From Verrucomicrobiia bacterium (lineage in GTDB: Bacteria; Verrucomicrobiota; Verrucomicrobiia; Verrucomicrobiales; DEV007): a DNA stretch of 64,000 bases. The stretch lies in NCBI GenBank assembly GCA_030425385.1, contig JAUIAH010000008.1:1-64000 (forward strand), written 5' to 3'. This document shows, one piece after another, positions 34,287 to 44,700 of the stretch (its first letter is position 1; the number at the start of each line of letters is the position of its first letter). A program made the translations under genes and the position numbers. Below the pieces are notes generated by a model, which saw only the letters and a list, made by a program, of their open reading frames with translations, did not search any database and was not told the origin of the DNA.

Positions 34287-35912
34287 ATGAAAGCTGAACG
34301 CTCGACAAGTCCGTCATCGTCCTGCACGTCCTGCGGCGCGTCGCTCGAGCCTGATGCGGTGTGTCTGGCCTGCGCATTCGATAGCGCTCTGACGGTGGGC
34401 GACCCGAGTGATTCCTCCTCGCGCGTGAGCGGATTCCACCGCTTTGCACCGCAGGAAGCCGGAGGGTTTGGCAAGTATCACCTGACCCGAGAGTTGGGGG
34501 CAGGCGGGATGGGCGTGATCTGGGAAGCGAAGGACTCAAGCTTGCAACGCACCGTGGCGATCAAGATGATTCGGGCCTTTGCCTTCTCTGGAAAGGGAGA
34601 ACGTCAGCGTTTCCAACGAGAAGCCACCGCCGTGGCACAGCTCGAACATCCTCACATTGTCCCCATCTACGAAGTCGGTGAGGTTGATGGCCAACCGTAT
34701 TTCACCATGAAACGGCTCACGGGTGGCACGCTTTCTTCGCGCCTCATGCAAGGGCCCATGGATCCGCGAGAAGCGGCAACGATCATGGAGAAGCTGGCAA
34801 GAGCGATCGCCCACGCCCATGAGCGCGGAGTCCTGCATCGCGATTTGAAACCAGACAACGTGCTCTTTGACGTTTCGGGGGAACCGCACTTGACCGACTT
34901 TGGTTTAGCTAAACTGTTAGATGGAACGGATGGCCTCACCTTGACCACGGCACACGTGGGCACGCCACACTACATGTCTCCCGAACAGGCTCGCGGCCTT
35001 CCTAGCGAAATCACCACGGCAAGTGATGTCTGGGGTGCTGGAGCTCTCTTCTATCACATGCTCACCGGTCAGGTCCCCTTCCCTGGAGCGAGTTCGGGAG
35101 AGGTCTTGGATCGTGTGACCAATCACGATCCCGTGGCCATGAACCGCTCCTCGGCGGCGATTGATCCCGACTTGGAGACGCTGTGTCTACGGTGCATGGC
35201 CAAGGATCCCGATGATCGCCTCCCCAGCGCAAGCTGCTTGGCGGATGAACTCCAACGCTGGCTGGCCGATGAACCCATCCATTGCAAGCGCTTGGGGCGC
35301 GCCCATGCGTCCACCAAATGGCTCTCGCAGAATCGCTTGGCCGTCGCCGGGATGGTGCTCCTTCTCGGTGGTTTGGGATTCTTTCTTCTCAACTCATCTG
35401 AGTCGCTTCCATCTGGGGAAATTCCCCTCCCGAGCAAGTCGACTCACATTCCGCTGAAATTCGAAATGGAGACCTTCAGCATCGATGGTGACCGCGAGGG
35501 ACCGCGTTTCTTCATCGGGTGGACTGGCCAATTCCCCGGCATCATTCCCGGGTTTTGGGAGGCTGATGGCCGCTACGGATCCTACATCTTTCACATCGAA
35601 GGCGAAGACATCGACGGCGGCATGGCTCTGAAGGTCGTCAATTACCACGCAGCGAAGCCTGGTCAATCCTACTATTTACCCAATCTCAGCCAGGAACCAG
35701 TCGTCTACCAGGTCACCGATCCCCTCTGGAATCAAACCGATCAACCGGCAGATCTCGATCTCACCTTCCTCTCGTTCCAACATCACGAGAATTACCTCCG
35801 ACACTCGGGGCGAATGCTATTCAACCATCGCCTCTATTTCGACGGAGTTGATGAGAAAAGCATGCGCATCTTTGATCAGGATGCCACCTGGACAGTACAC
35901 CAAATTCGATAA
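34287..35912 (+). CDS. Membrane Ser/Thr protein kinase with zinc-ribbon-like N-terminus
   Basis: A 541-residue PknB-type kinase. Residues 13-29 hold CTSC...CLAC, a possible metal site. The kinase domain (about 64-325) is complete: Gly loop GAGGMG (71-76), Lys93, catalytic HRDLKPDN (184-191), DFG (204-206), SPEQAR in the activation segment and DVWGAGALFY. A transmembrane helix is at about 351-368 (LAVAGMVLLLGGLGFFLL). About 170 residues outside follow with no recognised domain, beta-rich with Trp and Gly, possibly sensory. It is divergent from a sigma factor gene and lies 31 bases before the large helicase gene, so kinase and helicase are probably co-transcribed. Confidence 0.92.
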   Translation: MKAERSTSPSSSCTSCGASLEPDAVCLACAFDSALTVGDPSDSSSRVSGFHRFAPQEAGGFGKYHLTRELGAGGMGVIWEAKDSSLQRTVAIKMIRAFAFSGKGERQRFQREATAVAQLEHPHIVPIYEVGEVDGQPYFTMKRLTGGTLSSRLMQGPMDPREAATIMEKLARAIAHAHERGVLHRDLKPDNVLFDVSGEPHLTDFGLAKLLDGTDGLTLTTAHVGTPHYMSPEQARGLPSEITTASDVWGAGALFYHMLTGQVPFPGASSGEVLDRVTNHDPVAMNRSSAAIDPDLETLCLRCMAKDPDDRLPSASCLADELQRWLADEPIHCKRLGRAHASTKWLSQNRLAVAGMVLLLGGLGFFLLNSSESLPSGEIPLPSKSTHIPLKFEMETFSIDGDREGPRFFIGWTGQFPGIIPGFWEADGRYGSYIFHIEGEDIDGGMALKVVNYHAAKPGQSYYLPNLSQEPVVYQVTDPLWNQTDQPADLDLTFLSFQHHENYLRHSGRMLFNHRLYFDGVDEKSMRIFDQDATWTVHQIR

Positions 35913-35943
35913 GCAGAATCTCCATTTGCCTCTATGATGGGGC

Positions 35944-38900
35944 ATGGTTCTGCAGGCAATGATCCAACGGCTCTACCGCGCAGTCATGCGTGGACCTGGC
36001 CTCAATGCTAGACCCCACTCCAGCCGTCAGCGGATCGATATCCTTGAGCTCGCCGCGCTGGGGGACGGCACTCCTCGGCTTAATTCTCTGTTAGAGTCAG
36101 GATCTTGGTCTGCAAAAGCCACGATTAAAGCCCCTTTGGATCCTGGAGATCGGGAAGGGCAGGAGCGATGGCAACGACAGCTGGGGGTGGTGCGTAAACT
36201 GCACCGTATCGCCAGTGATGCCCGCGACTACGCTCAGGATCACGGTGAGAGCGCCCTCGCGTTGGGATTCCCGCTCCTGAGCATTCCTCCGAGCAAGATT
36301 CGCGGAAGCAGTTCCCGTGTGCTTGCGCCCCTTGCGTTTGTGCCGATTCAGCTGGGCATCATTTCTAAACTGCAACCCACCGTCACTCTAAGCACAACCG
36401 GTGAGGGCAGTGATCTGTTAGAACCCAATCCGTCTCTCCTGGCATTCATCGAGCACGTCACCAGTCATCCCTTCAACATTGATGAAGCGATGGCAAACGA
36501 CCTACCACCCTGGGAAGAATTGGACGGCCTCACCCGTTGCATCGCCGAGGCTTTGGGAGGTCTTGCGCTCACCCCGCTACACGCCGAAAGCGCGCTTCAC
36601 CCCGTGCCACGCACGGACGATCTCCCTGACGAACCCACACTTCTCCCCAGCGCCGTGCTGGGACTCTTTCCCACACGCAACCTTCAACTCCTGCGAGACA
36701 CCCAGTGGATGGCTGAGAACGAGGCCACACTCCCGCACCCTGTGGTGTCCTTTCTGGATCCACGGGCCACGGCCGCGCCCCGCTCTCGCGAAGCACGCCC
36801 GAAGGACCCATTGCCAGAACCTCACATTGACCCATCTAACGAACACCTCATCACGGACGCCGATCCCTGTCAGCGCCACGCGGTCGATCTCGCCCAACGC
36901 GCACCCGCCCTAGTCGTGCATGGCCCACCCGGCACCGGGAAGTCCCAGAGCATCGCCAACATCATTGGCGATCACCTGGCGCGAGGCGAGCGCGTGCTGT
37001 TTGTCTGTGAGAAACGAACGGCCTTGGACGTGGTGAAGCATCGGCTCGATGCGCTCGGGCTGGGGCACCTTTGCGGTGTCATCCATGACCCCGTTTCTGA
37101 TCGCCGATCCTTCTACCTCGCTCTGCGGAAGCGCCTAGAGAATCTTGCCACCGCACCCGTCCTGGCCAATCCCAAGCGCACACTCAATCAACTCAATGAA
37201 ACCCTAACAGAAACGCACGCGTTTCTCTCCGCCTGCTATGACGCGCTTCACCAGCCTCACGAAGATGCCGAGTCCTTTCACACCCTCGTGGGCCAGTGGC
37301 TCGCACTTTCCAATGAGGCCGAGCGCGCGCATGAGGGCACCCCACCCCGCGTAGAAGGTTCGTTCCTCCCAGAAGCGTTGGAAAAGCATCGGCTAACGGT
37401 TGAAGAAGCTCTCAATCGGGCGGGACGCCTTCAGTGGCAGCACAATCCATGGCGCCACCATCCCCCGGGCCCCTTGGAAGCGATCCTTGCAGAATCACCG
37501 GAATTCTGGCACAGGCACCTCCAAACTGGGCTCGAACAGGCAGCCTCCATCGATGCTCCTCTCGCATTCGACCCTATCTTTCCTACTGATCACATCCTCA
37601 CATGGGAAGCGTTTCCCTCGGTGGCTGACGCGTTGCAGTCCATTCACGACCATCTCCTCCAGGTGCTGGGAGCCGCGGAAGAAGCGTTGCTGGTCACCTA
37701 TGCGGACGCCGATGCGGAGACGCTCGCCGCGTGGCGTGACCAAGCCGCTCGCATGCACGGCGATGCCCAGACGCTGACCGAATCCCCTCTTCGGCAAGAA
37801 TGGCTCCTCACGGCGAATCAAGACGAACTCACGCTCGCCAAGGTCAATGAATGTCTTCTTGCCATCTCTCGATGGCGCGACAGCCAAGGCCTACGCAAAC
37901 TCTGGCGTTTTCTCAAAGCCGGCGAGGCACGCGCCGCTCTCGCGCCCATGGGGCTAACATTATCTGATGCCCATGCCGATCAAGCCCTCGCTTTCTACCA
38001 GGGCTTGCAACAGCGCCTGGCTTTGAAAAGCGCCCTCGAAATGGACATCACCGCGGCTCCGGTCGGTTGGTTAGGAGATGACGCCCTCGCACGCCATTGG
38101 CATACCCGCCTCCAGCTAACAGAGGCCTTTCAAAAGCTAGGGCCCGATCAGCCAGCGCATCCCTGGAGAGGGCTTGTCGTGGACTCCTGCCGGAGTGGAT
38201 CGCAGGCCCTTGCCGCCTGGTTGCCGCGACTACTCGCCTCGAGTCAACGCCTTCAGGCGGCCTATCACTGGTCACAAACGCTTGGGGACACAGGGCTTTT
38301 CTCCCGGGCCTGTTGGGACGCTTGGGCCGAACGCGCCCTTTCCAAAGAGCCTTTCACACCTCCCCTAAAGAAGCTCTTGCATAGTCACCATCAGCTTGAG
38401 GATGCCTCACGCTTGGAGTCCTGTTTCCAAGATCACCTACCCAAAGCGCTAAGCGATGCCATCCGGGAGCTCGCCGCTGCGGGACATGGCTATGAGGCGG
38501 CGCTCCCAGTCCTTACCCGCCATGCACTCAGCGAGGCGCTCCGAGAACGCATCGACCAGTCCCCCACGCTACAAGCGATGGATGGGGAACGCGTGGAAGC
38601 CGCCTTTCACACCCTCGTGGAGGCGACCGAGAAGAAACAGGAAGCCGCGCAGCGTCAGGCTGCCTATCATTGGCAGAAACATCAGCGCGAGAAGCTCTTG
38701 GCATCGACTGGTAGTCGGCTTGGCCCGGAAGGCACGGCCTTGCGGCAGCGCCTCTACTTACGAGGGACGAAAGCCTTGAAACTGCGCCAGATGATTGCAG
38801 CAGGCGGCGATTCGCCTGAGAGTGATCCTCTCTTTGATCTGTGTCCTGTGTGGATGGCTGGTCCGAGCACGGTGGCGCAGATTCTCCCTCGAGAGGCGAT

Positions 38901-40233
38901 CTTTGATAGCGTCGTCTTTGATGAGGCCTCGCAATGTCGCCTGGAAGAAGCCCTCCCGGTGCTGCTACGCGGCAAGCGCGTGGTGGTGGCGGGCGATCCG
39001 AAACAACTGCCACCCTCACGTTTCTTCGAAGCCGCCATCACGGATACCGAGCATCTGGAGGCAGAGACGGCGGAGGAGCTCTTTGAACAACGTCAGGCTG
39101 AGACCGAAGACCTCCTCACCGCCGCTCTCAACCTCTCCGTCGACGAGGCGCACCTCGACGTCCACTATCGGTCGCAGCACCACGGGCTCATCGCTTTCTC
39201 CAACAAAGCCTTTTACGAGAGCCGCTTGCAAGCTGTGCCTGCACATCCGTCGAAACGCCCGCATGCCCTGCCGATCGATCTACGCCGGGTGGATGGATGT
39301 TTCGAAGATCGTTGCAATCGTAAGGAAGCCGAGCGTGCTGTGGACGTGGTCACCGATCTGCTAGATAGCAAGCATCCGCCTTCAATCGGCATCGCCTGCT
39401 TCAATCTTCCGCAGCACGACTTGATCAATGATCTGTTAGAAGAGCGCGCCGCAGAGGACAAGGTCTTTGCCAATCGCTACGCCACCGCTCGTGGGTTGCG
39501 TCGAGAGGATGCCTTTGAAGGCCTTTTCGTGAAGAACCTTGAGAATGTGCAAGGAGACGAGCGCGACGTCATCATCATATCCACCGGCTTCGGGCCCGAC
39601 GCGGAGGGGCATTTCCGCCGACACTTCGGTGTCCTCAATCGCTCCGGGGGCGGGCGTCGCCTCAACGTCCTTGTCACCCGCGCTCGGCAACGCGTCATCA
39701 TTCTTACCTCGATCCCAAGGCGGGAATATGTCAGTCTTCCACCGCGGCAAGGGGAAGCCGAACCCAACGGGCGCTACTACCTCTACCAATACCTGCAGTT
39801 CGCGGAGCAATTCGCCACCCAATGGCGGGAAACGGAAGCCGAACGCCTGTCGTCACGTCCGGGGGAGACGGATGCGGCCGCCTGCCTGATCGGAGAAACT
39901 GCCTGGACCTCTCCCCTCCCACAGGCGCTCGGCGAAGCGCTTCTCTATCGTCACGCGATCGGCTCGTTCGTCCACTGGGGCAACGATGGCTTTCGGGTCG
40001 ACACGGCCCTGCGAGCCGCTCACGATCCTAACCTCGTTACCAAAGGCATCCTCACAGATTTCTCACGATACCGCGCCACCCGCGATCCCATTGCCTGGGA
40101 TCTCTTCCGCTCCCAAATCTTTCAAGCGCAGGGCTGGGATCTTGAACGACTCTGGAGCCCAGCTCTCTTCCGTCGCCTTGAAAGCTGCTTGCAGCGACTG
40201 GCGGAACAGCACCAAGAGGCATGTCGGCGGTAG
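35944..40233 (+). CDS. DUF4011/COG1112-type superfamily 1 helicase with nuclease-like C-terminus
   Basis: A 1429-residue protein. The N-terminal DUF4011-like domain (about 20-190) is followed by a split superfamily 1 helicase: Walker A GPPGTGKS (about 327-334), a helical insertion of about 600 residues, Walker B VVFDEASQ (about 990-997), GDPKQLPPS, HYRSQHHGLIAFSN, and motif VI LNVLVTRARQRVI (about 1240-1252). The last 110 residues resemble the MTES_1575 restriction-endonuclease-like domain (GFRVDTALR, ARD-like TRDPIAWD, GWDLERLWSP). There the usual catalytic E-x-D is replaced by ILTD, so it may be inactive. Relatives occur in phage-defence loci. It follows the kinase gene by 31 bases. Confidence 0.85.
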   Translation: MVLQAMIQRLYRAVMRGPGLNARPHSSRQRIDILELAALGDGTPRLNSLLESGSWSAKATIKAPLDPGDREGQERWQRQLGVVRKLHRIASDARDYAQDHGESALALGFPLLSIPPSKIRGSSSRVLAPLAFVPIQLGIISKLQPTVTLSTTGEGSDLLEPNPSLLAFIEHVTSHPFNIDEAMANDLPPWEELDGLTRCIAEALGGLALTPLHAESALHPVPRTDDLPDEPTLLPSAVLGLFPTRNLQLLRDTQWMAENEATLPHPVVSFLDPRATAAPRSREARPKDPLPEPHIDPSNEHLITDADPCQRHAVDLAQRAPALVVHGPPGTGKSQSIANIIGDHLARGERVLFVCEKRTALDVVKHRLDALGLGHLCGVIHDPVSDRRSFYLALRKRLENLATAPVLANPKRTLNQLNETLTETHAFLSACYDALHQPHEDAESFHTLVGQWLALSNEAERAHEGTPPRVEGSFLPEALEKHRLTVEEALNRAGRLQWQHNPWRHHPPGPLEAILAESPEFWHRHLQTGLEQAASIDAPLAFDPIFPTDHILTWEAFPSVADALQSIHDHLLQVLGAAEEALLVTYADADAETLAAWRDQAARMHGDAQTLTESPLRQEWLLTANQDELTLAKVNECLLAISRWRDSQGLRKLWRFLKAGEARAALAPMGLTLSDAHADQALAFYQGLQQRLALKSALEMDITAAPVGWLGDDALARHWHTRLQLTEAFQKLGPDQPAHPWRGLVVDSCRSGSQALAAWLPRLLASSQRLQAAYHWSQTLGDTGLFSRACWDAWAERALSKEPFTPPLKKLLHSHHQLEDASRLESCFQDHLPKALSDAIRELAAAGHGYEAALPVLTRHALSEALRERIDQSPTLQAMDGERVEAAFHTLVEATEKKQEAAQRQAAYHWQKHQREKLLASTGSRLGPEGTALRQRLYLRGTKALKLRQMIAAGGDSPESDPLFDLCPVWMAGPSTVAQILPREAIFDSVVFDEASQCRLEEALPVLLRGKRVVVAGDPKQLPPSRFFEAAITDTEHLEAETAEELFEQRQAETEDLLTAALNLSVDEAHLDVHYRSQHHGLIAFSNKAFYESRLQAVPAHPSKRPHALPIDLRRVDGCFEDRCNRKEAERAVDVVTDLLDSKHPPSIGIACFNLPQHDLINDLLEERAAEDKVFANRYATARGLRREDAFEGLFVKNLENVQGDERDVIIISTGFGPDAEGHFRRHFGVLNRSGGGRRLNVLVTRARQRVIILTSIPRREYVSLPPRQGEAEPNGRYYLYQYLQFAEQFATQWRETEAERLSSRPGETDAAACLIGETAWTSPLPQALGEALLYRHAIGSFVHWGNDGFRVDTALRAAHDPNLVTKGILTDFSRYRATRDPIAWDLFRSQIFQAQGWDLERLWSPALFRRLESCLQRLAEQHQEACRR

Positions 40234-40251
40234 CTCCGCCCTCCTGCCTAC

Positions 40252-41577
40252 CTAAAAGGTGACGTTGGCTTGTAGGGTCAGCATGTGGGCCGACATCTCC
40301 AATCGACTGTTCGCATACTCTCCCGAGCGATAGCCGCTTTGCTCGACGCTTTCAGCATTGGGAAGGTGATATTGATAGGCCACTCCCAATGACCAAGGAC
40401 CTTGCGTGGTTCGTACACCAGCGGTGAGCGTGTGTTCGAAGAGCGCTCCATTGAGAGGCGTGGTAAGGGTCGTGGGTAACGGGCTCCGCCCGTAGCTGTA
40501 GCCGAGCAACACTTGGGTACTCTCATTCAGCGAGGCTTCCAGACCCGCACGATACACCAACCGATCGTGCCATTCCACAGGGACCGTATCATGGAGGGAA
40601 TTGCCACCAGTGAGGCCATTGACCGCGGCATTGCTGCCATCATCGAGCCCTACTTCGAGCGTGTCATAGGCATCACTCCAGTTGATCCAATCCACCTGAG
40701 CGGCGAGGCGAAAGCGTTCGTGAAACTGCCAGGACACTCCCGCCGAGATGACTTGGGGCAGCGCCGTGTCCAGATCGGCATCGTAACGGAATCGGGGTTC
40801 AACTCCCGCCAACCCGAGCGAATCCAATTGCGCGCCCACATGCCCGCGTGCTTTCCCGCTGCTATGGAGATCCGCCTTGGTCGTATAGCTCAACCCAAAG
40901 GCAACGTTGTCAGTAAACTGATAGTGCATGCCGAGAATCGCGTTCCAACCGAACCCATCGGTCTCCAAGTCCAGCAACGTCTTCCACCCGACCAGCGTCG
41001 GTTCACTTTGGAAGATGAATGGCAGATCTAGGCCAATGCGATGATAGATGAGCCCCACAGAGGCACCGAGCGAAAGCTTCTCGGTCACTTCCCAGCCCAC
41101 CCCTACGGTCGCGCTGACGGCAAGAAACTCAGACCGGTGCGTCCTCCTCCCATAACTGGTGGCCCCATCGACGCCCCCGGGAGTGTCCAGGTAGCGCCAA
41201 TCCGCCAAACGTGCGGAGTCCACTTTCATCCCGAACGCGACCGTGAACGGAGAGTCTCGCACAGGCATCGACACGGCGAACTCAGGAAAGACCCCGGAGT
41301 CTCTCCCCAGATTCGTATGGCGATTGAGAGCGTTGTCGAAATCTCCCTCCCCGTGGGCTCCCGTCAGACTGAACGAGAACATGGGGGCGTCCAGCAGACT
41401 GAGAGTCGCCGGATTGACCCCCAAGGACGTGAGCGGATCGCGTGCGAACGCAACACCCGTTCCTCCCATCGCGATACTGTCCGTGCTGTAACCATCACGG
41501 AGAACTCCATTGCCAAAGGCAGCCAGGGTGGCGAGGCTCCAAACAACCAAACTAGTGGAGAATAACGTGCGAGACAC
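40252..41577 (-). CDS. FadL/OmpP1/TodX-type outer membrane porin
   Basis: A 441-residue beta-barrel transporter for hydrophobic compounds. The signal peptide ends near AAFGNG. The mature N-terminus has the FadL pattern GYSTDSIAMGGTGVAFARDPLTSLGVNPATLSLL, where the N-terminal plug begins. Alternating amphipathic strands follow, with paired motifs such as LSLGASVGLIYHRIGLD and AFGLSYTTKADLHSSGKARGHV. The last residue is Phe (LTLQANVTF), the usual signal for outer-membrane assembly. The start is a GTG at 41577; no in-frame ATG lies before the signal peptide. It is convergent with the helicase gene, 18 bases away. Confidence 0.88.
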   Translation of the reverse strand: MSRTLFSTSLVVWSLATLAAFGNGVLRDGYSTDSIAMGGTGVAFARDPLTSLGVNPATLSLLDAPMFSFSLTGAHGEGDFDNALNRHTNLGRDSGVFPEFAVSMPVRDSPFTVAFGMKVDSARLADWRYLDTPGGVDGATSYGRRTHRSEFLAVSATVGVGWEVTEKLSLGASVGLIYHRIGLDLPFIFQSEPTLVGWKTLLDLETDGFGWNAILGMHYQFTDNVAFGLSYTTKADLHSSGKARGHVGAQLDSLGLAGVEPRFRYDADLDTALPQVISAGVSWQFHERFRLAAQVDWINWSDAYDTLEVGLDDGSNAAVNGLTGGNSLHDTVPVEWHDRLVYRAGLEASLNESTQVLLGYSYGRSPLPTTLTTPLNGALFEHTLTAGVRTTQGPWSLGVAYQYHLPNAESVEQSGYRSGEYANSRLEMSAHMLTLQANVTF

Positions 41578-41699
41578 AGCCGCATTGACTCATCCAGAGC
41601 CGCCTGGCGCAAGGTGAAACGCCGCTTTCGCCTCAGCGAGGCCCGTCACCGGAGGGGAACATTCCAAGCGCGCAGACACAGCTCAAGACAGCTCCATCT

Positions 41700-41708
41700 T
41701 GGTATAAT
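41700..41708 (+). promoter_or_regulatory. Extended -10 promoter element
   Basis: TGGTATAAT is a perfect extended -10 (TGn plus TATAAT) 60 bases before the ATG at 41769. No good -35 is seen at the proper distance, as expected for extended -10 promoters. AT-rich sequence continues downstream. Confidence 0.5.
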
Positions 41709-41768
41709 TTCCATAATTAATATACTTAACATATTGATTTCTTGCTGTTTCAAAGTAGGGAACTTGAA

Positions 41769-44700
41769 ATGAGAAATGGTGCTCGTCTTTCCTCCGGCCT
41801 GGAATCGTTGATTCTCATGGCTTTGTGCATCGCGACTCATGTGCGCGGCCAGGACTTCTACATGGACTGGCGCGATCCCGGTTGGACCAATCTCGCGACT
41901 GGCTTGCCAAGCGAATTTCTAACGAACGGGGCTGGGCAAGCTCACGGTGCTGGCGATGTCCACCGGCTCTCCGACATCGCCGGATCGGGGATCGATGTCA
42001 CCTTTCGCATCAGTCATGTGCCCACGGCTTGGAATATTGAGAATCGCCCAGCTCTGGGCGCCTATTTCCCCAGTGTCAATGGGATCGATGGCGACATCCT
42101 GCGCGCGGTGAACAAGCCACCTGCGGGGGAGATTCCGTATTACACGATGGAATTCTCCCGCCCCGTGACCGTCTCCACCTTTGGGTTTGAGGGCATGCGC
42201 CGGAACGATGGATGGAAGGTGCAGGCCTATGACTTGGCGGGCAATCTGGTTGCTCCCAACTGGACAGATCCGGGTCTCATCGCCGAGACGGCGGCGGGTG
42301 CCCCCTTGCAACACGTCCCCATCAATCTTCTGCGGGGTGCCCTGCCAGAAGCGGCCTCTAGCGGACGCTATGACGCCTCGGAGATGGCATTCTACCTTTG
42401 GAATCGCGACAATGTGCAAGAACGCGCCGCAGCGGTGGTGAACTTCAACGGCGTCGTGGCCAAGAAGCTCATCTTCTCCATGATCCAGGTGGACACGACG
42501 ACAGGCACGCCCACGGGTGGGGCCTCTGGCCGATCCATCTATCTTGCTGGCGGCTTCAGTGTGGATACGGCCCCCGTCGGCGTGAGCCCTCCGCCACAGT
42601 GTTATGTGGTGGCCAATGGGGGTGGCCGCCTGTTGACCTACAATCCTGACACTGATACAGAAACAGATCTCGGAGCGCTGGGAGCCTCCTCGATCGAGGC
42701 CATTGCCTTTGATCCTCACTCCGGGAAGCTTTATGGCGCTGGACCGGCCGCGCTCTTTGAAATCGATACGGAAACTGGCGCAGCCAACGCGCTCGGCGAA
42801 TGGAGCCCTAGCATCATGGCCACGCCCTTTGGATCCATGGATGCCGTGTCCTTTACGGATGTCGACGCCATGACCCGCGATGTGGTCAATCACGTCTGGT
42901 ATGCCGCCGCACGCATCGACGATGCTGTGGTGAATGGAGGCTCAGACCTTCTCTTTCAGTTCAATCCCTCCACGGGACACTACATCCCCGGCGCTTTCCC
43001 TGGCGGTCATGACTATGTGAGGATTGAGAAAGTCGCGACAGGACTCCATCTTATCAACGACCTCGCCTTCGATGATTTCACCCAGCAACTCTATGGCATC
43101 GCCACGGGCGCGGGCATCTACGCTAACGAAACGCGCCTCGTGGAGATTGATCCTGTATCCGGAAACGTCTCGGACCTTGGCAGCATTGCTTTTGAAGGCA
43201 GCCCCCTCACCGATATCGAAGGATTGACGATCACCCTAGACCGTCGCTTCCTCGTCACGACGGGTGCCGACAGCGGCACGGCTAACACTCTCTTCAAACT
43301 AGAGAATCTTGGGAGTGGAAGCCTCACGGCTGTCAAGCTAGCCGACCTCGGGTTTGGTGGGTTATACACGGATTACGAAGGCGCTGCCTGTGGCGTCTTT
43401 CTCAATCCCTCAGCCGTCGGTGGCACCGTCTACACGGATGTGGACTCCAATGGGAGTTTCGATGGAGTCGATGTCGGCATTGGCAATGTCGAACTCCAGA
43501 TCGAGGATGCCCTCACCGGAACCGTCCTTGCCACACAACAAACAACCGCCCAGGGCCAGTACGTCTTTGGAGGTCTTCCACACGGCTCGTACAAGGTGGT
43601 GATTCCCGATGCCAACTTTGAACCTGGCTCGCCTCTTGATGGCCGGACCCCTACAAGTGATCCCGAGGGTGATGACGACAACGCCGCAGGCTTCGTGGCG
43701 GCCCCCTTGCCAGTTGAAGGTGTGGATCAAGTATTGGACGTTGATGGGATCAATGACTACGCCTCCGCCAGCATTGATATCGTGCCTCCGAATCAGGCAC
43801 CCTATCAAGTATTTAATGAGATCCCTCTATTCAATAAAGGCACGGCCAACAATCTCATCGCGTCGACCACGCTCTATTTCCATGATGAGGACAACACGCC
43901 ATCACAGGTCATCTATTCGCTCACATCGCTTCCGATCAATGGTATCTTAAAGATCGGCACCACTACGCTCGATCTTGGAGCCAACAACACCTTCACCCAA
44001 CAGCAGATCAACGACAATTTGCTCACCTACTCACATGATGGCACCAATCAGCCCACGAATTCATTTGGATTCACGGTCAGTGATGGGGAGCACTCAGTCG
44101 CAAGCGTCCTTAACATCGCTATCAACACGGACATCAATGATTCACCGATCTTGAAGTTGGGTGATATGAATATCAACGTGGATTCCGTCGGCAATGTGAT
44201 CACTAGCTTTGTCTTAAATGCGACGGATCCAGATGATAGTCCGTCTGAACTCTTCTATCGCTTGCGAGGCGAACCCGCCAAGGGGATCCTTTATCGCAGT
44301 GGCGTCCCATTAACCACGGATGATCAGTTCACCCAGGCCGATGTGGATGCTGACAGAATCACCTACACCCACACTTCGGGCACGCAGGGCACGGATACGA
44401 TTCCCTTCGCCCTGGAGGATGGATTGGAAGACGGAGTCACTCCCGAAGACTTCGACCTGATCTTCCACATTGGTGGGAGTTCGATCGTTCCTGAAGTAGA
44501 CGCCTTCACCATGACTTGCTGGGTGAACCCAGACAACGCCTTGGATACCGGCGTCATCATGGCGGCCTCGTCCGGCACGAGCATCGCCACGCAACTCATT
44601 TCCAAAGCCGTCAACAAATTCACCTTTCAATACGAGAATCTGGCGGATGTCTTGACCTCTCAAACGTGGATCTCTCCTGGATTCTGGTATCATCTCGCCG

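Noticed and set aside
33386-41577. Mobile defence island
   Set aside because: No integrase, transposase, tRNA or direct repeat flanks the kinase-helicase region, and codon use looks like that of its neighbours.
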